Shown: positions 15,589 through 23,327, counted from the first letter of the stretch. The stretch is DNA of 64,000 bases from CADCVT01 sp036389485 (GCA_036389485.1 DASVPR010000023.1:1-64000); one strand, 5' to 3'. A program made the numbers and translations. Notes: generated from the letters alone by a model not told the origin.

Positions 15589-17211
15589 CTACATCATCCC
15601 GCCCATGTCGGGCATGCCGCCGCCGCCGGCGCCCTCCTTCTCGGGCACCTCGGCGACGATCGCCTCGGTCGTGAGGATGTTCTTCGCGATCGACGCCGCG
15701 TTCTGCAGCGCCGAGCGGGTGACCATCGCCGGGTCGATGACGCCCTCGGCGACGAGGTCGACCAGCTCGCCGGTCTGGGCGTTCAGGCCCTTCGAGCCCT
15801 TCTCGCGCCGGATGTCCGAGATGATGACCGAGCCCTCGAGCCCGGCGTTCTCGGCGATCTGGCGGAGCGGCTCCTCGAGCGCGCGGAGCACGATCTTCGC
15901 GCCCGTGCGCTCGTCGTCCTCGAACGCGTCGAGGTTGATGGCCTCGGTGGCGCGCAGCAGCGCGACGCCGCCGCCCGGCACGATGCCCTCCTCGAGCGCC
16001 GCGCGGGTCGCCTGCAGGGCGTCCTCGACGCGGTGCTTCTTCTCCTTCATCTCCGTCTCGGTCGCCGCGCCGACCTTCACGACCGCGACGCCGCCGGACA
16101 GCTTCGCGAGGCGTTCCTGGAGCTTCTCGCGGTCGAAGTCCGAGTCGGTGTTCTCGATCTCGGTCTTGATCTGGTTGATGCGGCCCTTGATCGCCTCGGT
16201 GTCGCCGTTGCCGTCGACGATCGTCGTCGTGTCCTTCGCGACGACGACGCGGCGGGCGCGGCCGAGCTGCGAGATCTGCGTGTTCTCGAGCTTGAGGCCC
16301 ATCTCCTCGGTGATGACCTCGCCGCCGGTGAGAATCGCGATGTCCTCGAGCATGCGCTTGCGGCGGTCACCGAAGCCCGGCGCCTTGACCGCGACGCCCG
16401 TGAAGGTGCCGCGCAGCTTGTTCACGACGAGCGTCGCGAGGGACTCGCCCTCGACGTCCTCGGCGATGATCAGCAGCGTCTTGCCGGACTGGATGATCTG
16501 CTCGAGCACGGGGAGGATGTCCCGGACCGAGCCGATCTTCTGGTTGGCGATGAGGATGTACGGATCCTCGAGGACGGCCTCCATGCGGTCCTGGTCGGTG
16601 ACCATGTAGGGCGAGATGTAGCCCTTGTCGAACTGCATGCCCTCGGTGAACTCGAGGTCCATGCCGAACGTCTGGCCCTCCTCGACGTTGACCACGCCGT
16701 CCTTGCCGACCTTCTCGATCGCGTCGGCGATGACGTCGCCGATCTCCTCGTCGCCCGCCGAGATGGTGGCGACGCGCGCGATCTGCTCCTTGCCCGAGAC
16801 CTCCTTGGCCTGGTCGCGGATGTGGTCGACGACCTGGTCGACGGCCTTCTCGATGCCGCGCTTCAGGCCGAGCGGGTTCGCGCCCGCGGTGACGTTCTTC
16901 AGGCCGTCGCGGACGATCTGCTGCGCGAGGACCGTGGCGGTCGTCGTGCCGTCGCCGGCGACGTCGTTCGTCGCCGTGGCGACCTCGCGGACGAGCTGGG
17001 CGCCCTGGTTCTCGAAGACGTCCTCGACCTCGATCTCGCGAGCGATCGTGACGCCGTCGTTGGTGATGGTGGGCGCGCCGAACTTCTTGTCGAGGACGAC
17101 GTAGCGGCCCTTCGGGCCGAGGGTGACCTTGACCGCGTTGGCGACCGCGTCGACGCCGGCCTCGAGGGCCTTGCGGGCCTCGACGTCGTACTTCAGTTCC
17201 TTGTGAGCCAT
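15589..17211 (-). CDS. groEL: Chaperonin GroEL (Hsp60)
   Basis: The 540-residue chaperonin forms the 14-mer folding chamber with GroES. The N-terminus MAHKELKYDVEARKALEAGVDAVANAVKVTLGPKGR is canonical, with ATP-site motifs DGVTIAREIE, NDVAGDGTTTATVLAQ (catalytic Asp) and GIVPGGGVALLR, and the Gly-Met tail GGGGMPDMGGMM typical of GroEL1/2 chaperonins that keep the GroES-linked function. It follows groES after 15 bp. An AGGAG at the groES stop (complement of 17224-17228) is its ribosome site. It is controlled with groES from the CIRCE promoter and ends at a strong hairpin. Confidence 0.97.
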   Translation of the reverse strand: MAHKELKYDVEARKALEAGVDAVANAVKVTLGPKGRYVVLDKKFGAPTITNDGVTIAREIEVEDVFENQGAQLVREVATATNDVAGDGTTTATVLAQQIVRDGLKNVTAGANPLGLKRGIEKAVDQVVDHIRDQAKEVSGKEQIARVATISAGDEEIGDVIADAIEKVGKDGVVNVEEGQTFGMDLEFTEGMQFDKGYISPYMVTDQDRMEAVLEDPYILIANQKIGSVRDILPVLEQIIQSGKTLLIIAEDVEGESLATLVVNKLRGTFTGVAVKAPGFGDRRKRMLEDIAILTGGEVITEEMGLKLENTQISQLGRARRVVVAKDTTTIVDGNGDTEAIKGRINQIKTEIENTDSDFDREKLQERLAKLSGGVAVVKVGAATETEMKEKKHRVEDALQATRAALEEGIVPGGGVALLRATEAINLDAFEDDERTGAKIVLRALEEPLRQIAENAGLEGSVIISDIRREKGSKGLNAQTGELVDLVAEGVIDPAMVTRSALQNAASIAKNILTTEAIVAEVPEKEGAGGGGMPDMGGMM

Positions 17212-17226
17212 GTGTTCCGGGTTCTC

Positions 17227-17520
17227 CTAGGACTCGATCTTGGCCAGGACGTCCGACTCGCGGAGGACGAGCAGGTCCTCGCCCTCGACCTTGATCTCCG
17301 TGCCGCCGTACTTCGAGTAGAGGACCTTGTCGCCGGCCTGCACGTCGAGCGGGATGCGCTTCTCGCCGTCTTCGTCGTACCGGCCGTCGCCGACGGCGAT
17401 GACCTCGCCGCGCTGGGGCTTCTCCTTGGCGGTGTCGGGGAGGACGATGCCGCTGGCGGTCGTCTCCTCCTCCTCGATCGCCTTGACGATCAGGCGATCG
17501 CCGAGGGGCTTGAGCTTCAT
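17227..17520 (-). CDS. groES: Co-chaperonin GroES (Hsp10)
   Basis: A 97-residue co-chaperonin that caps GroEL. MKLKPLGDRLIVKAIEEEETTASGIVLPDTAKEKPQ includes the mobile loop, and GDKVLYSKYGGTEIKVEGEDLLVLRESDVLA completes the fold. The start at 17520 is fixed by this N-terminus and by a strong GGAGGT ribosome site (complement of 17527-17532). First gene of the groES-groEL operon. Confidence 0.97.
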   Translation of the reverse strand: MKLKPLGDRLIVKAIEEEETTASGIVLPDTAKEKPQRGEVIAVGDGRYDEDGEKRIPLDVQAGDKVLYSKYGGTEIKVEGEDLLVLRESDVLAKIES

Positions 17521-17547
17521 GAACTGACCTCCGTATGGACGTGTCGA

Positions 17548-17574
17548 CTGGCACTCGCTGGCAGAGAGTGCCAA
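17548..17574 (-). promoter_or_regulatory. CIRCE operator, groES-proximal (HrcA site)
   Basis: On the minus strand TTGGCACTC-N9-GAGTGCCAG, a 9-bp arm inverted repeat (8 of 9 pairs exact) with a 9-bp spacer, close to the CIRCE consensus TTAGCACTC-N9-GAGTGCTAA recognised by HrcA. It lies downstream of the -10 hexamer, so bound repressor would block initiation or early elongation. Confidence 0.9.
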
Positions 17575-17582
17575 CGCGCGTC

Positions 17583-17610
17583 AATCTAGCGCAGAAGTCC
17601 CAGCCGTCAA
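17583..17610 (-). promoter_or_regulatory. groES-groEL promoter between two CIRCE sites
   Basis: Minus-strand TTGACG (complement of 17605-17610) and TAGATT (complement of 17583-17588), separated by 16 bp, form a good sigma-A promoter. It is flanked on both sides by CIRCE operators. Confidence 0.75.
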
Positions 17611-17617
17611 GGGTTTC

Positions 17618-17644
17618 TTGGCACTCTCTTCGGAGGAGTGCCAG
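17618..17644 (-). promoter_or_regulatory. CIRCE operator, upstream copy (HrcA site)
   Basis: A second inverted repeat of the same type: plus-strand TTGGCACTC (17618-17626), 9-bp spacer, GAGTGCCAG (17636-17644). It abuts the stop codon of the upstream metallophosphoesterase gene and lies just upstream of the -35 box. Confidence 0.88.
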
Positions 17645-19582
17645 CTACGGCGCGAACGGGTCGCGAACCACCAGCTCCTGGTTGCGATCGGCCCGGCTGC
17701 CGCGCGCTCCGCCGTCGCCGTTGGAGTCGTTGTGGGAGGCGTCGGGGTCGTTGAACGACAGCTCGCGGGAGATCGAGGCGAGGCGCGTGGTCGCGCTCGA
17801 CGCCTGGCCCTGGCCGCTGAGCGGGGCGTCCGGGCCGCCGGGCTCCGGCGGGGCGCCGTGGTCGACGATCGTCGCGAAGAGCGAGAGCGTGTCGTCGTGG
17901 TTGTCGAAGACGTCGATGACCCGCGACTGCTGCGGCCAGTCGATGTGCGAGGCGGTGTTGATCTCCCAGAAGCCGCCGAGCACCGGGTTGCGACCGTCGG
18001 CGTCGGGCTGCCGGGCGAACGGGGTGATCCGGTTGGCGTGCTCGTGGCCGTTGACGAAGCCGATCACCGACGGGTGCCTGAGCAGCAGGCACTTCAGCGT
18101 CTCCTGGGGATACGGCGGGGTCGTGTGGTCCGTCTCCGGCAGCAGGCACGGCCGGTCCTGGGACTCCAGGCGCGAGCGCAGGCCGAAGTGGACGTCCGGG
18201 TCGTGGTCGCCGCCCTGGTCGGCCGTCGTGGGGAACGGGCTGGCCGGCGGCTGGCCCATCGTGCGCAGCGAGTGGTGGGCGAAGAGCAGGACGTAGCGCT
18301 CCTGGTCGTCCGCCTCCATCAGACGCTCGTGCAGCCACTGGAACTGCGTCTCGTCGAGGTTGCCCTGCTCGAGGCCGTGCTCGGCGACGGTGTCGAGGGC
18401 GATCATGCGCAGCCGGTTTCCGCGGTCGAAGTGGTAGTAGCCCTGGCCGTCGACGAGGCTCGCCGGGCGGTTCTCGAACCCGTGCCCGACGGGGAAGCCG
18501 TTCGTCACGAAGTGCTCGGCGATCCACTCGTGCTTGCGCAGGGGGCGGCGGCGCGGGTCGGGCGGGACGACCTCGGTGGTCGCGCCCCCGCCCGTGAGCG
18601 CGTTCTGCAGGATCACGAGCGCCTGCTGCTCGTCGCCGTTCTGGAGTGCTTGCTGGATGTCGGCGACGGTGCCGGCGGGGAGGTTCGAGGGCTTCAGGCA
18701 GCCGACGGCGAGCGCCTCCAGGAGGATGTTGCGCGGCTGGTTGCCCTGGACCAGACCGTCGTGGTTGCCGAAGACGGCGTACCACGGGATCTTCTGCAGC
18801 CCGGTCGCGCGGAACGGCTCGTTCATCCGCTGGAAGAGGCCGGGGAAGTCGCGGACCTCGCTCGACCGGCCGTTCTCCGGCTGCCGCGGCGAGTAGCCCG
18901 GGCCGTCCTCGCCGTCGCTGTTGTCGGGCTCGTAGTACTCGTGGTCGCCGCGGACGCCGTCGTAGCGGTCGTCTGGGGTTGCGCGGGCGGTGCAGGTCGG
19001 CGGTGTCGGGACGGCGGGCGCGGGCGGCCCGACCGCGCAGTTCGACCCGGTGAGGGAGTCGGTTGTCAGCAGGCCCGAGTCCGGGTTGATCGTGCGCTGG
19101 CCGTCGAGGACGTCGATCATCCAGCGCGTCTCGTTGCACTGGGTGTTGTCGGTGTTGTCGCCCGTCGTCATCACCAGCTCGATCTGCCTGGACGGCGGGA
19201 CCGGGCTCGTCGTGTTGCGCAGCTGCTTGGCCATCTCCTCCAGCACCTGGGGGGACAGTCCCTCGTGCGGGCGGTAGGCGGACGTGAACGGGCCCTTGAA
19301 CTTGTCGAGGAACTCGACGCGCAGCGGGGACTCCTCGTCGACCACGTGCGTGTCGGTCATCTGGCCGAAGAAGATCAGCCGCTCTCGCGTGCGAGCGCGC
19401 GCGGGGGTCGTGGTCCCGAGCTCCTCGCGCGGCGCCCCGTAGTCCTCGCCCGGCGCGGGCTCGAGCCGGTTGTCGGCGTCGGTGTCGAGGATCGAGCGCT
19501 CGACCGTCGTCCGCGTCATGGCGTAGGCCGGCGCGGCGGCGAGCATCAGAGCAGCGAGAAGTGCGAGTGCAACGCGTCCCAT
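17645..19582 (-). CDS. Secreted metallophosphoesterase (TIGR03767-like)
   Basis: A 645-residue exported phosphoesterase. A signal peptide (VALALLAALMLAAAPAYA) precedes the calcineurin-like metal motifs D77-x-H79 (QMTDTHVVDEES), TTGDNTDN, FGNHDG and, later, NGHEHANR. The long inserts between motifs and the phrase TDTHVVDEESPLRVEFLD match the actinobacterial family of presumed 600-residue secreted metallophosphoesterases. Substrate unknown; acts outside the membrane. It lies upstream of groES in the same direction, its stop abutting a CIRCE site, so read-through into groES is possible. Confidence 0.85.
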   Translation of the reverse strand: MGRVALALLAALMLAAAPAYAMTRTTVERSILDTDADNRLEPAPGEDYGAPREELGTTTPARARTRERLIFFGQMTDTHVVDEESPLRVEFLDKFKGPFTSAYRPHEGLSPQVLEEMAKQLRNTTSPVPPSRQIELVMTTGDNTDNTQCNETRWMIDVLDGQRTINPDSGLLTTDSLTGSNCAVGPPAPAVPTPPTCTARATPDDRYDGVRGDHEYYEPDNSDGEDGPGYSPRQPENGRSSEVRDFPGLFQRMNEPFRATGLQKIPWYAVFGNHDGLVQGNQPRNILLEALAVGCLKPSNLPAGTVADIQQALQNGDEQQALVILQNALTGGGATTEVVPPDPRRRPLRKHEWIAEHFVTNGFPVGHGFENRPASLVDGQGYYHFDRGNRLRMIALDTVAEHGLEQGNLDETQFQWLHERLMEADDQERYVLLFAHHSLRTMGQPPASPFPTTADQGGDHDPDVHFGLRSRLESQDRPCLLPETDHTTPPYPQETLKCLLLRHPSVIGFVNGHEHANRITPFARQPDADGRNPVLGGFWEINTASHIDWPQQSRVIDVFDNHDDTLSLFATIVDHGAPPEPGGPDAPLSGQGQASSATTRLASISRELSFNDPDASHNDSNGDGGARGSRADRNQELVVRDPFAP

Positions 19583-19635
19583 GGCGCGTCATGAAAACGG
19601 ACCACCGCCCCCCACGCGCCGGTTCGGGGCGGGGT

Positions 19636-19680
19636 CGGTGCCAGGCACGTAAACATTGCGGTGCCAGGCACGCAAACATT
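19636..19680. repeat. Tandem 22-bp repeat (GGTGCCAGGCAC type)
   Basis: Two copies, at 19636-19657 and 19659-19680, separated by one base and differing at one position (t/c). Each contains the near-palindrome GTGCCaGGCAC followed by AAACATT. It lies in the 135-bp gap between two minus-strand genes. It looks like a small intergenic REP-like element; no transposase is nearby. Confidence 0.75.
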
Positions 19681-19717
19681 CGGGGCCGACGTAAGGAGCG
19701 GTGACGGGCGGCCGCGA

Positions 19718-20500
19718 TCAGGCGCCCGCGCCGACCCGGCGCGCGAAGAGGAGGGCCTTGTCGTCGCGCTCCTCGTCGACCGTCTCGGTCACGCGGATCC
19801 CCTGCCGCTGCCCGCACGCGGCGACGAGCTCCAGGCCGGCGGCCTCGACCTGGGAGCGAAGGCGCGCGACGGGGTGGTGGCGCTCACGGATCAGCGTCGT
19901 GCGCGGGGGAGCGCCGCCGTCGAGCACGGTCACGCGCGCGGACCCCGTCCCGTCGGGGGGAAGGTCCCGGGGGCCGAGGCCGAGCCAGCGCACGATTCGG
20001 TGCTCGTCCTTCCAGGTCCAGTCGGCGGTGACGCCCGCACGCAGCGCGCTCAGGGTGTTGACGTCGAACACGAGGATCCCGCCCGCCGTGAGGTTCCTGG
20101 CCATGCCGTCCAGCGCGAGCGCGACGTCATCTACTCCGAGCAGATGGTTGATCGCATCGTCGAGGCACAGGACGAGATCGAACTCGCCGAGCTGCGGCAG
20201 AGCCCGCATGTCCGCCCAGTGCAGCTCCACGTCGCGATCGCCGGCGCGTTCGCGCGCCCGCTCCAGCATCGCGTAGGAGATGTCACAGCCGACGACCTCG
20301 TGACCGCGCTCCAGCAGCGGCATGAAGCTCGCACCGGTGCCGCAGGCGACGTCGAGCACTCGCCGGCCGCGGAAGCCGTGCCGGCGCGCGATCGTCTCGA
20401 TCACGTCGAGCCATCGCGGATAGTCGTAGTCGGCGACGATCGTGTCGTACGCGGGGGCGAGCACGTCGTACGGAGCTGGAGCAGCGGTGGTCGTGGCCAT
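19718..20500 (-). CDS. Class I SAM-dependent methyltransferase
   Basis: A 260-residue methyltransferase with motif I VLDVACGTGASF (about 48-59), motif II VVGCDIS, an acidic W-A-D-M motif, and FDLVLCLDDAINHLL, the pattern of small-molecule methyltransferases close to UbiE/Methyltransf_25. The start MATTTAAPAPYDVLAPAYD at 20500 is the family N-terminus. Substrate unknown. It is probably a single transcription unit; a hairpin stands in the divergent region upstream. Confidence 0.85.
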   Translation of the reverse strand: MATTTAAPAPYDVLAPAYDTIVADYDYPRWLDVIETIARRHGFRGRRVLDVACGTGASFMPLLERGHEVVGCDISYAMLERARERAGDRDVELHWADMRALPQLGEFDLVLCLDDAINHLLGVDDVALALDGMARNLTAGGILVFDVNTLSALRAGVTADWTWKDEHRIVRWLGLGPRDLPPDGTGSARVTVLDGGAPPRTTLIRERHHPVARLRSQVEAAGLELVAACGQRQGIRVTETVDEERDDKALLFARRVGAGA

Positions 20501-20543
20501 GCCGCTAAGACCCGCGGAATCGGCCGAGAGGTTTCAGAACGGA

Positions 20544-20576
20544 GCGAGGCCCGACGCTCGTGGCGCCGGGCCTCGC
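20544..20576. terminator. Hairpin in the divergent region
   Basis: A 10-bp perfect stem GCGAGGCCCG / CGGGCCTCGC (20544-20553 and 20567-20576) with a 13-nt loop that can itself form CGC/GCG pairs. It lies between the divergent methyltransferase and winged-helix genes, so it is not a simple gene-end terminator. It may be an attenuator or the remains of a former gene end. The rest of 20501-20699 shows nothing I can name. Confidence 0.4.
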
Positions 20577-20699
20577 AACAGGGGTTACGGCTTGAAGATC
20601 ACGATGAGCCTCCCTCTGCGTCGCTGTCGCCACTAAGACCGGCTGCGCACTCATTGGGTTTCATCCATGCGCTTGCGCGGCGAAGGGGGATCGGTGACG

Positions 20700-21473
20700 A
20701 TGCGTCGCATGCCTGCGCAAACGGACGTCGGGACACGCTTCGCGGCGGCGGTCGCGGCACCTGCCCGCGTGCGCCTGATCGCGGCCTTGAACGACGGCCC
20801 GAAGTCGGGGGCGACCCTCGCCGGGCTACTCGGCACCGATGTCCAAGGCGTCGCGCGTCAGGCGCTGACGCTCGAACGCCTCGGCCTCGTCAGCCGTACC
20901 CTCGGGTCGGCGCGCGATCGCATCTACGCGCTGTCTCGCGAGCCCGTCTTCCAGGACGACGCCTGGGATCAGCTGCCCATCCCGGTGAGGCGTGCCGCGG
21001 TCGCTGCCGCCCTCGCTCAGTTCCACGCGACGGCGGCCGCCGCAATCGACTCAGGCGGCTTCGACCGTCGCGACATGCACCTCACTCGCACTCCGCTCGA
21101 GTTCGACGAGCGCGGTTGGCGGCAGGCGTCCGAGGTCCTCATGGACGCCTATCACCGCCTGCGGTGGGTGGCGGCGGAGCGCGTCGAGGCGCCATCCGTC
21201 CGGGCGAGCGCCGTGCTGATGCTCTTCACGAACGACGCCGCGGGGGGCGCCGAAGAGCAGCACGTGCATCCGACTCCGGCGGCCGAGTTCGGCGAGGGAG
21301 AAGCGTTAGAGCGCACCATCGACCTCGTGGAGGAGATCCACGAGATGGTCACCCAGCCGTCGACGCCGTGGGACTCGCTCCTCAAGATGATCGATCAACT
21401 CCGGGTGGTCGCCCGCACAGCGCTCATCGAGCAGTCGCGACCGCCTACCGCGGCTCCCGCGGTCGAGCCGTAG
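20700..21473 (+). CDS. Winged-helix (ArsR-like) regulator with C-terminal sensor region
   Basis: A 257-residue protein. Residues of about 5-75 form a winged helix (APARVRLIAALNDGPKSGATLAGLLGTDVQGVARQALTLERLGLVSR). The remaining about 180 residues are helical without a recognised ligand domain (AAVAAALAQFHATAAAAID, VLMDAYHRLRWVAAERVE). It resembles transcription regulators with unknown effectors. The ATG at 20700 has GAAGGGGGA 9 bp upstream; an ATG at 20667 in the same frame is the longer alternative. Confidence 0.65.
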   Translation: MRRMPAQTDVGTRFAAAVAAPARVRLIAALNDGPKSGATLAGLLGTDVQGVARQALTLERLGLVSRTLGSARDRIYALSREPVFQDDAWDQLPIPVRRAAVAAALAQFHATAAAAIDSGGFDRRDMHLTRTPLEFDERGWRQASEVLMDAYHRLRWVAAERVEAPSVRASAVLMLFTNDAAGGAEEQHVHPTPAAEFGEGEALERTIDLVEEIHEMVTQPSTPWDSLLKMIDQLRVVARTALIEQSRPPTAAPAVEP

Positions 21474-21506
21474 ATCGCGGCACCGTAGGCTCAGGCCTGC
21501 CATCCT

Positions 21507-21517
21507 TAGTGTGTAGA
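21507..21517 (+). promoter_or_regulatory. 11-bp element upstream of the first XRE gene
   Basis: TAGTGTGTAGA, 31 bp before the GTG at 21549. The exact reverse complement occurs 32 bp before the start of the convergent paralogue at 22055-22065. It contains TAGTGT, a possible -10. It is a candidate shared operator/promoter. Confidence 0.55.
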
Positions 21518-21548
21518 CCGCAGGACGGCGGGTGAGGACCGTCCGGAT

Positions 21549-21791
21549 GTGCCGCCCCAACGTTCGACCGCCCATGTCGTCTTCGGAACGCAGGTGCGTA
21601 TCGCTCGCGAGCGGCGCGGTCTGTCGCAGGCCGCGCTCGCGGACGCCAGCGGGCTTCATCGGTCGTACCTAGGCGGGGTCGAGCGCGGCGAGCGCAATCC
21701 GAGCCTCGCGAACATCGCACGGATCGCCGACGCACTCGACCTCTCGATCGCCGAGCTGTTCGGCGGTGCGTCAGGCGCCATCCGGCGCTGA
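21549..21791 (+). CDS. XRE-family helix-turn-helix regulator A
   Basis: An 80-residue single-domain repressor-like protein. The HTH core VRIARERRGLSQAALADASGLHRSYLGGVERGERNPSLANIARIADALDLSIAELF is full-length XRE. The start is GTG at 21549, with GTGAGGA upstream as a possible ribosome site. Its last 21 bp overlap the convergent paralogue (regulator B), with which it shares GLHR-x-Y-x-G-x-VERGE-x-N. The pair may cross-regulate. Confidence 0.85.
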   Translation: MPPQRSTAHVVFGTQVRIARERRGLSQAALADASGLHRSYLGGVERGERNPSLANIARIADALDLSIAELFGGASGAIRR

Positions 21792-22022
21792 GCCGCGCTC
21801 GGCTTCCGCGACGAGGCTCGCGGCGGGGATCGTCAGCACGCGAGAGATGCGCAGGATGTTGTTCAGCCCGATGTTCTGCTCGCCCCGTTCGACCGCGCCG
21901 ATGTAGTTCCGGTGCAGCCCGGCCTCGGCCGCGAGGCTCTCCTGGGTGAAGCCCAGCTCTTCCCGGCGCGTCCTGATCGCGCGGCCAAGCGCAACGTGAG
22001 CTCGGGAGACCTGGGACGCCAC
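21771..22022 (-). CDS. XRE-family helix-turn-helix regulator B
   Basis: An 83-residue single-domain HTH protein (IRTRREELGFTQESLAAEAGLHRNYIGAVERGEQNIGLNNILRISRVLTIPAASL), a paralogue of regulator A facing it tail to tail. The start is GTG at 22022. The C-terminal residues are encoded by the strand complementary to the end of regulator A. The upstream element at 22055-22065 mirrors the one before regulator A. Confidence 0.85.
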   Translation of the reverse strand: MASQVSRAHVALGRAIRTRREELGFTQESLAAEAGLHRNYIGAVERGEQNIGLNNILRISRVLTIPAASLVAEAERGSAPDGA

Positions 22023-22054
22023 GGCCGGGACGGTGCCGAGCGCGCCCGGTCTGA

Positions 22055-22065
22055 TCTACACACTA
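22055..22065 (-). promoter_or_regulatory. 11-bp element upstream of the second XRE gene
   Basis: The plus-strand sequence TCTACACACTA is the exact reverse complement of 21507-21517 and lies 32 bp before the GTG of regulator B. Same presumed role: shared operator or -10 region. Confidence 0.55.
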
Positions 22066-22329
22066 TGACTGGTATTCGACCCTCGAACCGCGAAACGTGG
22101 GGTGCCGTGCGCCAGGCCGCCGCCACTTTGCCCGCCGAAAATGGGACCGACGCTGCGATGCCGCGCGTCGGAGGCGAGCAGCGCGTCGCACTGTCCTGGA
22201 TCTTCGTCGGATACCGACGGTCAGGCAGGACGGTTGCGCCGCGCGGTCAGCTCGACGAGCGAGTGGTTCCACGGGTAGCGTGGCGTCCGGAAACTTCGTG
22301 CCGCGCCGGACGGCGATCCGCCCGGCCGC
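22066..22329. other. Gene-poor stretch between XRE regulator B and the ASCH gene
   Basis: About 260 bp (307 bp for the whole gap 22023-22329) without a gene I can support. It holds only the 11-bp element above and a small perfect hairpin CGTCGG-ata-CCGACG near 22205-22220. Short frames here lack codon bias and starts, and nothing resembles an RNA gene. Confidence 0.5.
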
Positions 22330-22728
22330 TCAGTTCTGCAGGCCGCCGATGCCGAGGCGCCGCTCGGTGAACTCCGGCGGGTTCTCGATGATCTGCGAGA
22401 AGCGGACGACGGTGACGACGTCGTCGTCGGCGACCTCGCGGCCGTAGATCTGCTCGAGGAAGTGCTTCATCTCCTCGTGCCGGCGGAACTCCGGGTTGTC
22501 GTGCTCGATGTCCCGCGGCGACAGCTCGCGGAACTTCTTGACCTCGACCTGGTCGATGACCGCGTCGAAGATCTTCTCGCGCGGCGAGTGCTGGTACCCG
22601 ATGGTGACCATGATCGCCTCGTTCTTGCGGTACTTGTGCGACTTGTCGCCGAGCCGGATCGTGGCCGTCTTGCGGCCGCGCTTCAGCTGGTCGGCGAAGA
22701 TGCGCGAGTAGAAGTTCAGGACCTGCAA
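22330..22728 (-). CDS. ASCH-domain (PUA-like) protein
   Basis: A 132-residue protein with the ASCH fold: an N-terminal motif FADQLKRGRKTATIRLGDKS followed by a beta-barrel and the C-terminal strand DDVVTVVRFSQI. ASCH proteins bind RNA or hydrolyse modified nucleosides (the YqfB N4-acetylcytidine amidohydrolases are relatives); which applies here is unknown. Start TTG at 22728 is the only choice: an in-frame TAG lies five codons upstream. Confidence 0.75.
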   Translation of the reverse strand: MQVLNFYSRIFADQLKRGRKTATIRLGDKSHKYRKNEAIMVTIGYQHSPREKIFDAVIDQVEVKKFRELSPRDIEHDNPEFRRHEEMKHFLEQIYGREVADDDVVTVVRFSQIIENPPEFTERRLGIGGLQN

Positions 22729-22807
22729 GGCGCAGGCAGACTAGTACAGGCACCCGCGCCCACGCACGGTTCCGGCGCCCGCCGATCACCGCCTGACCCC
22801 ACCCGAC

Positions 22808-22843
22808 GATCCAGGTCATGTGCCTCGGGCACACTTCTGGATC
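22808..22843 (-). terminator. Nested hairpin after the NUDIX gene
   Basis: Outer 7-bp arms GATCCAG/CTGGATC (22808-22814, 22837-22843) enclose an inner perfect 5-bp hairpin GTGCC-tcg-GGCAC (22820-22832). It sits in the 178-bp gap downstream of the NUDIX stop at 22907, as expected for a terminator, but has no T-tract. Confidence 0.4.
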
Positions 22844-22906
22844 GCCGTGCGGCGTCAGCCGGCGCCGGCGAGCACCGGCGACCGCACGTGGCCGCGGGCA
22901 CCTGTC

Positions 22907-23287
22907 CTAGCGACTGAGCGCCCTCTCGACCATCTCGCGCTCGCCCTTGTAGCTGAGCTGCTCGACCGCCTCCTCGAGCGGCAGCCAGCGGACCTCCTCG
23001 ACCTCGGTGTCGTGGTCGGCCTCGCTGCCGGAGCGGTAGTCGAAGAGGAAGAAGGTCACGAGCTTCGGGATCTTGCGCCCGCCCCGCTGGTACCAGTAGC
23101 GGACCTCGCCGAGCTGCTCGACCAGCTCGCCCGTCATCCCCGTCTCCTCGCGGACCTCGCGCAGCGCGGCCTGCTCGGGCGTCTCGCCCGGGTCGACGTG
23201 TCCCTTCGGCAACGCGAGCACCCTCTTCCCGCCCGCCGCGCGGCGCACGGGGACGATCACCGCGACGCGGCCGTCCCGCACGAGCAC
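22907..23287 (-). CDS. NUDIX hydrolase
   Basis: Hydrolyses a nucleoside-diphosphate-linked substrate. The Nudix box is complete: GHVDPGETPEQAALREVREETGM. The annotated GTG at 23287 gives 126 residues but begins inside the first strand. The preceding in-frame codons read AEVSAGG before VLVRDGRVAV, which is the conserved family N-terminus (compare HAAGGVVLRDGKV in the second NUDIX gene at 40031). No ATG, GTG or TTG exists in that extension, so either the start is a rare codon or the protein is really short. It lies 40 bp behind the crp-like gene, same strand. Confidence 0.85.
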   Translation of the reverse strand: MLVRDGRVAVIVPVRRAAGGKRVLALPKGHVDPGETPEQAALREVREETGMTGELVEQLGEVRYWYQRGGRKIPKLVTFFLFDYRSGSEADHDTEVEEVRWLPLEEAVEQLSYKGEREMVERALSR

Positions 23288-23327
23288 GCCGCCGGCGCTG
23301 ACCTCGGCGGGCTTGCGTGGCGGCTTC

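Noticed and set aside
16033..17589. A 518-codon frame opposite groEL-groES
   Set aside because: Antisense to two unmistakable chaperonin genes.
20501..20640. Possible tRNA or small peptide gene in the divergent gap
   Set aside because: The hairpin at 20544-20576 does not fit a cloverleaf, and the tiny frame ending MSLPLRRCRH has no support beyond a start and a stop.
22063..22272. A 69-codon minus-strand frame in the 307-bp gap
   Set aside because: Arg-rich, no start signal, and no similarity to any family I know.
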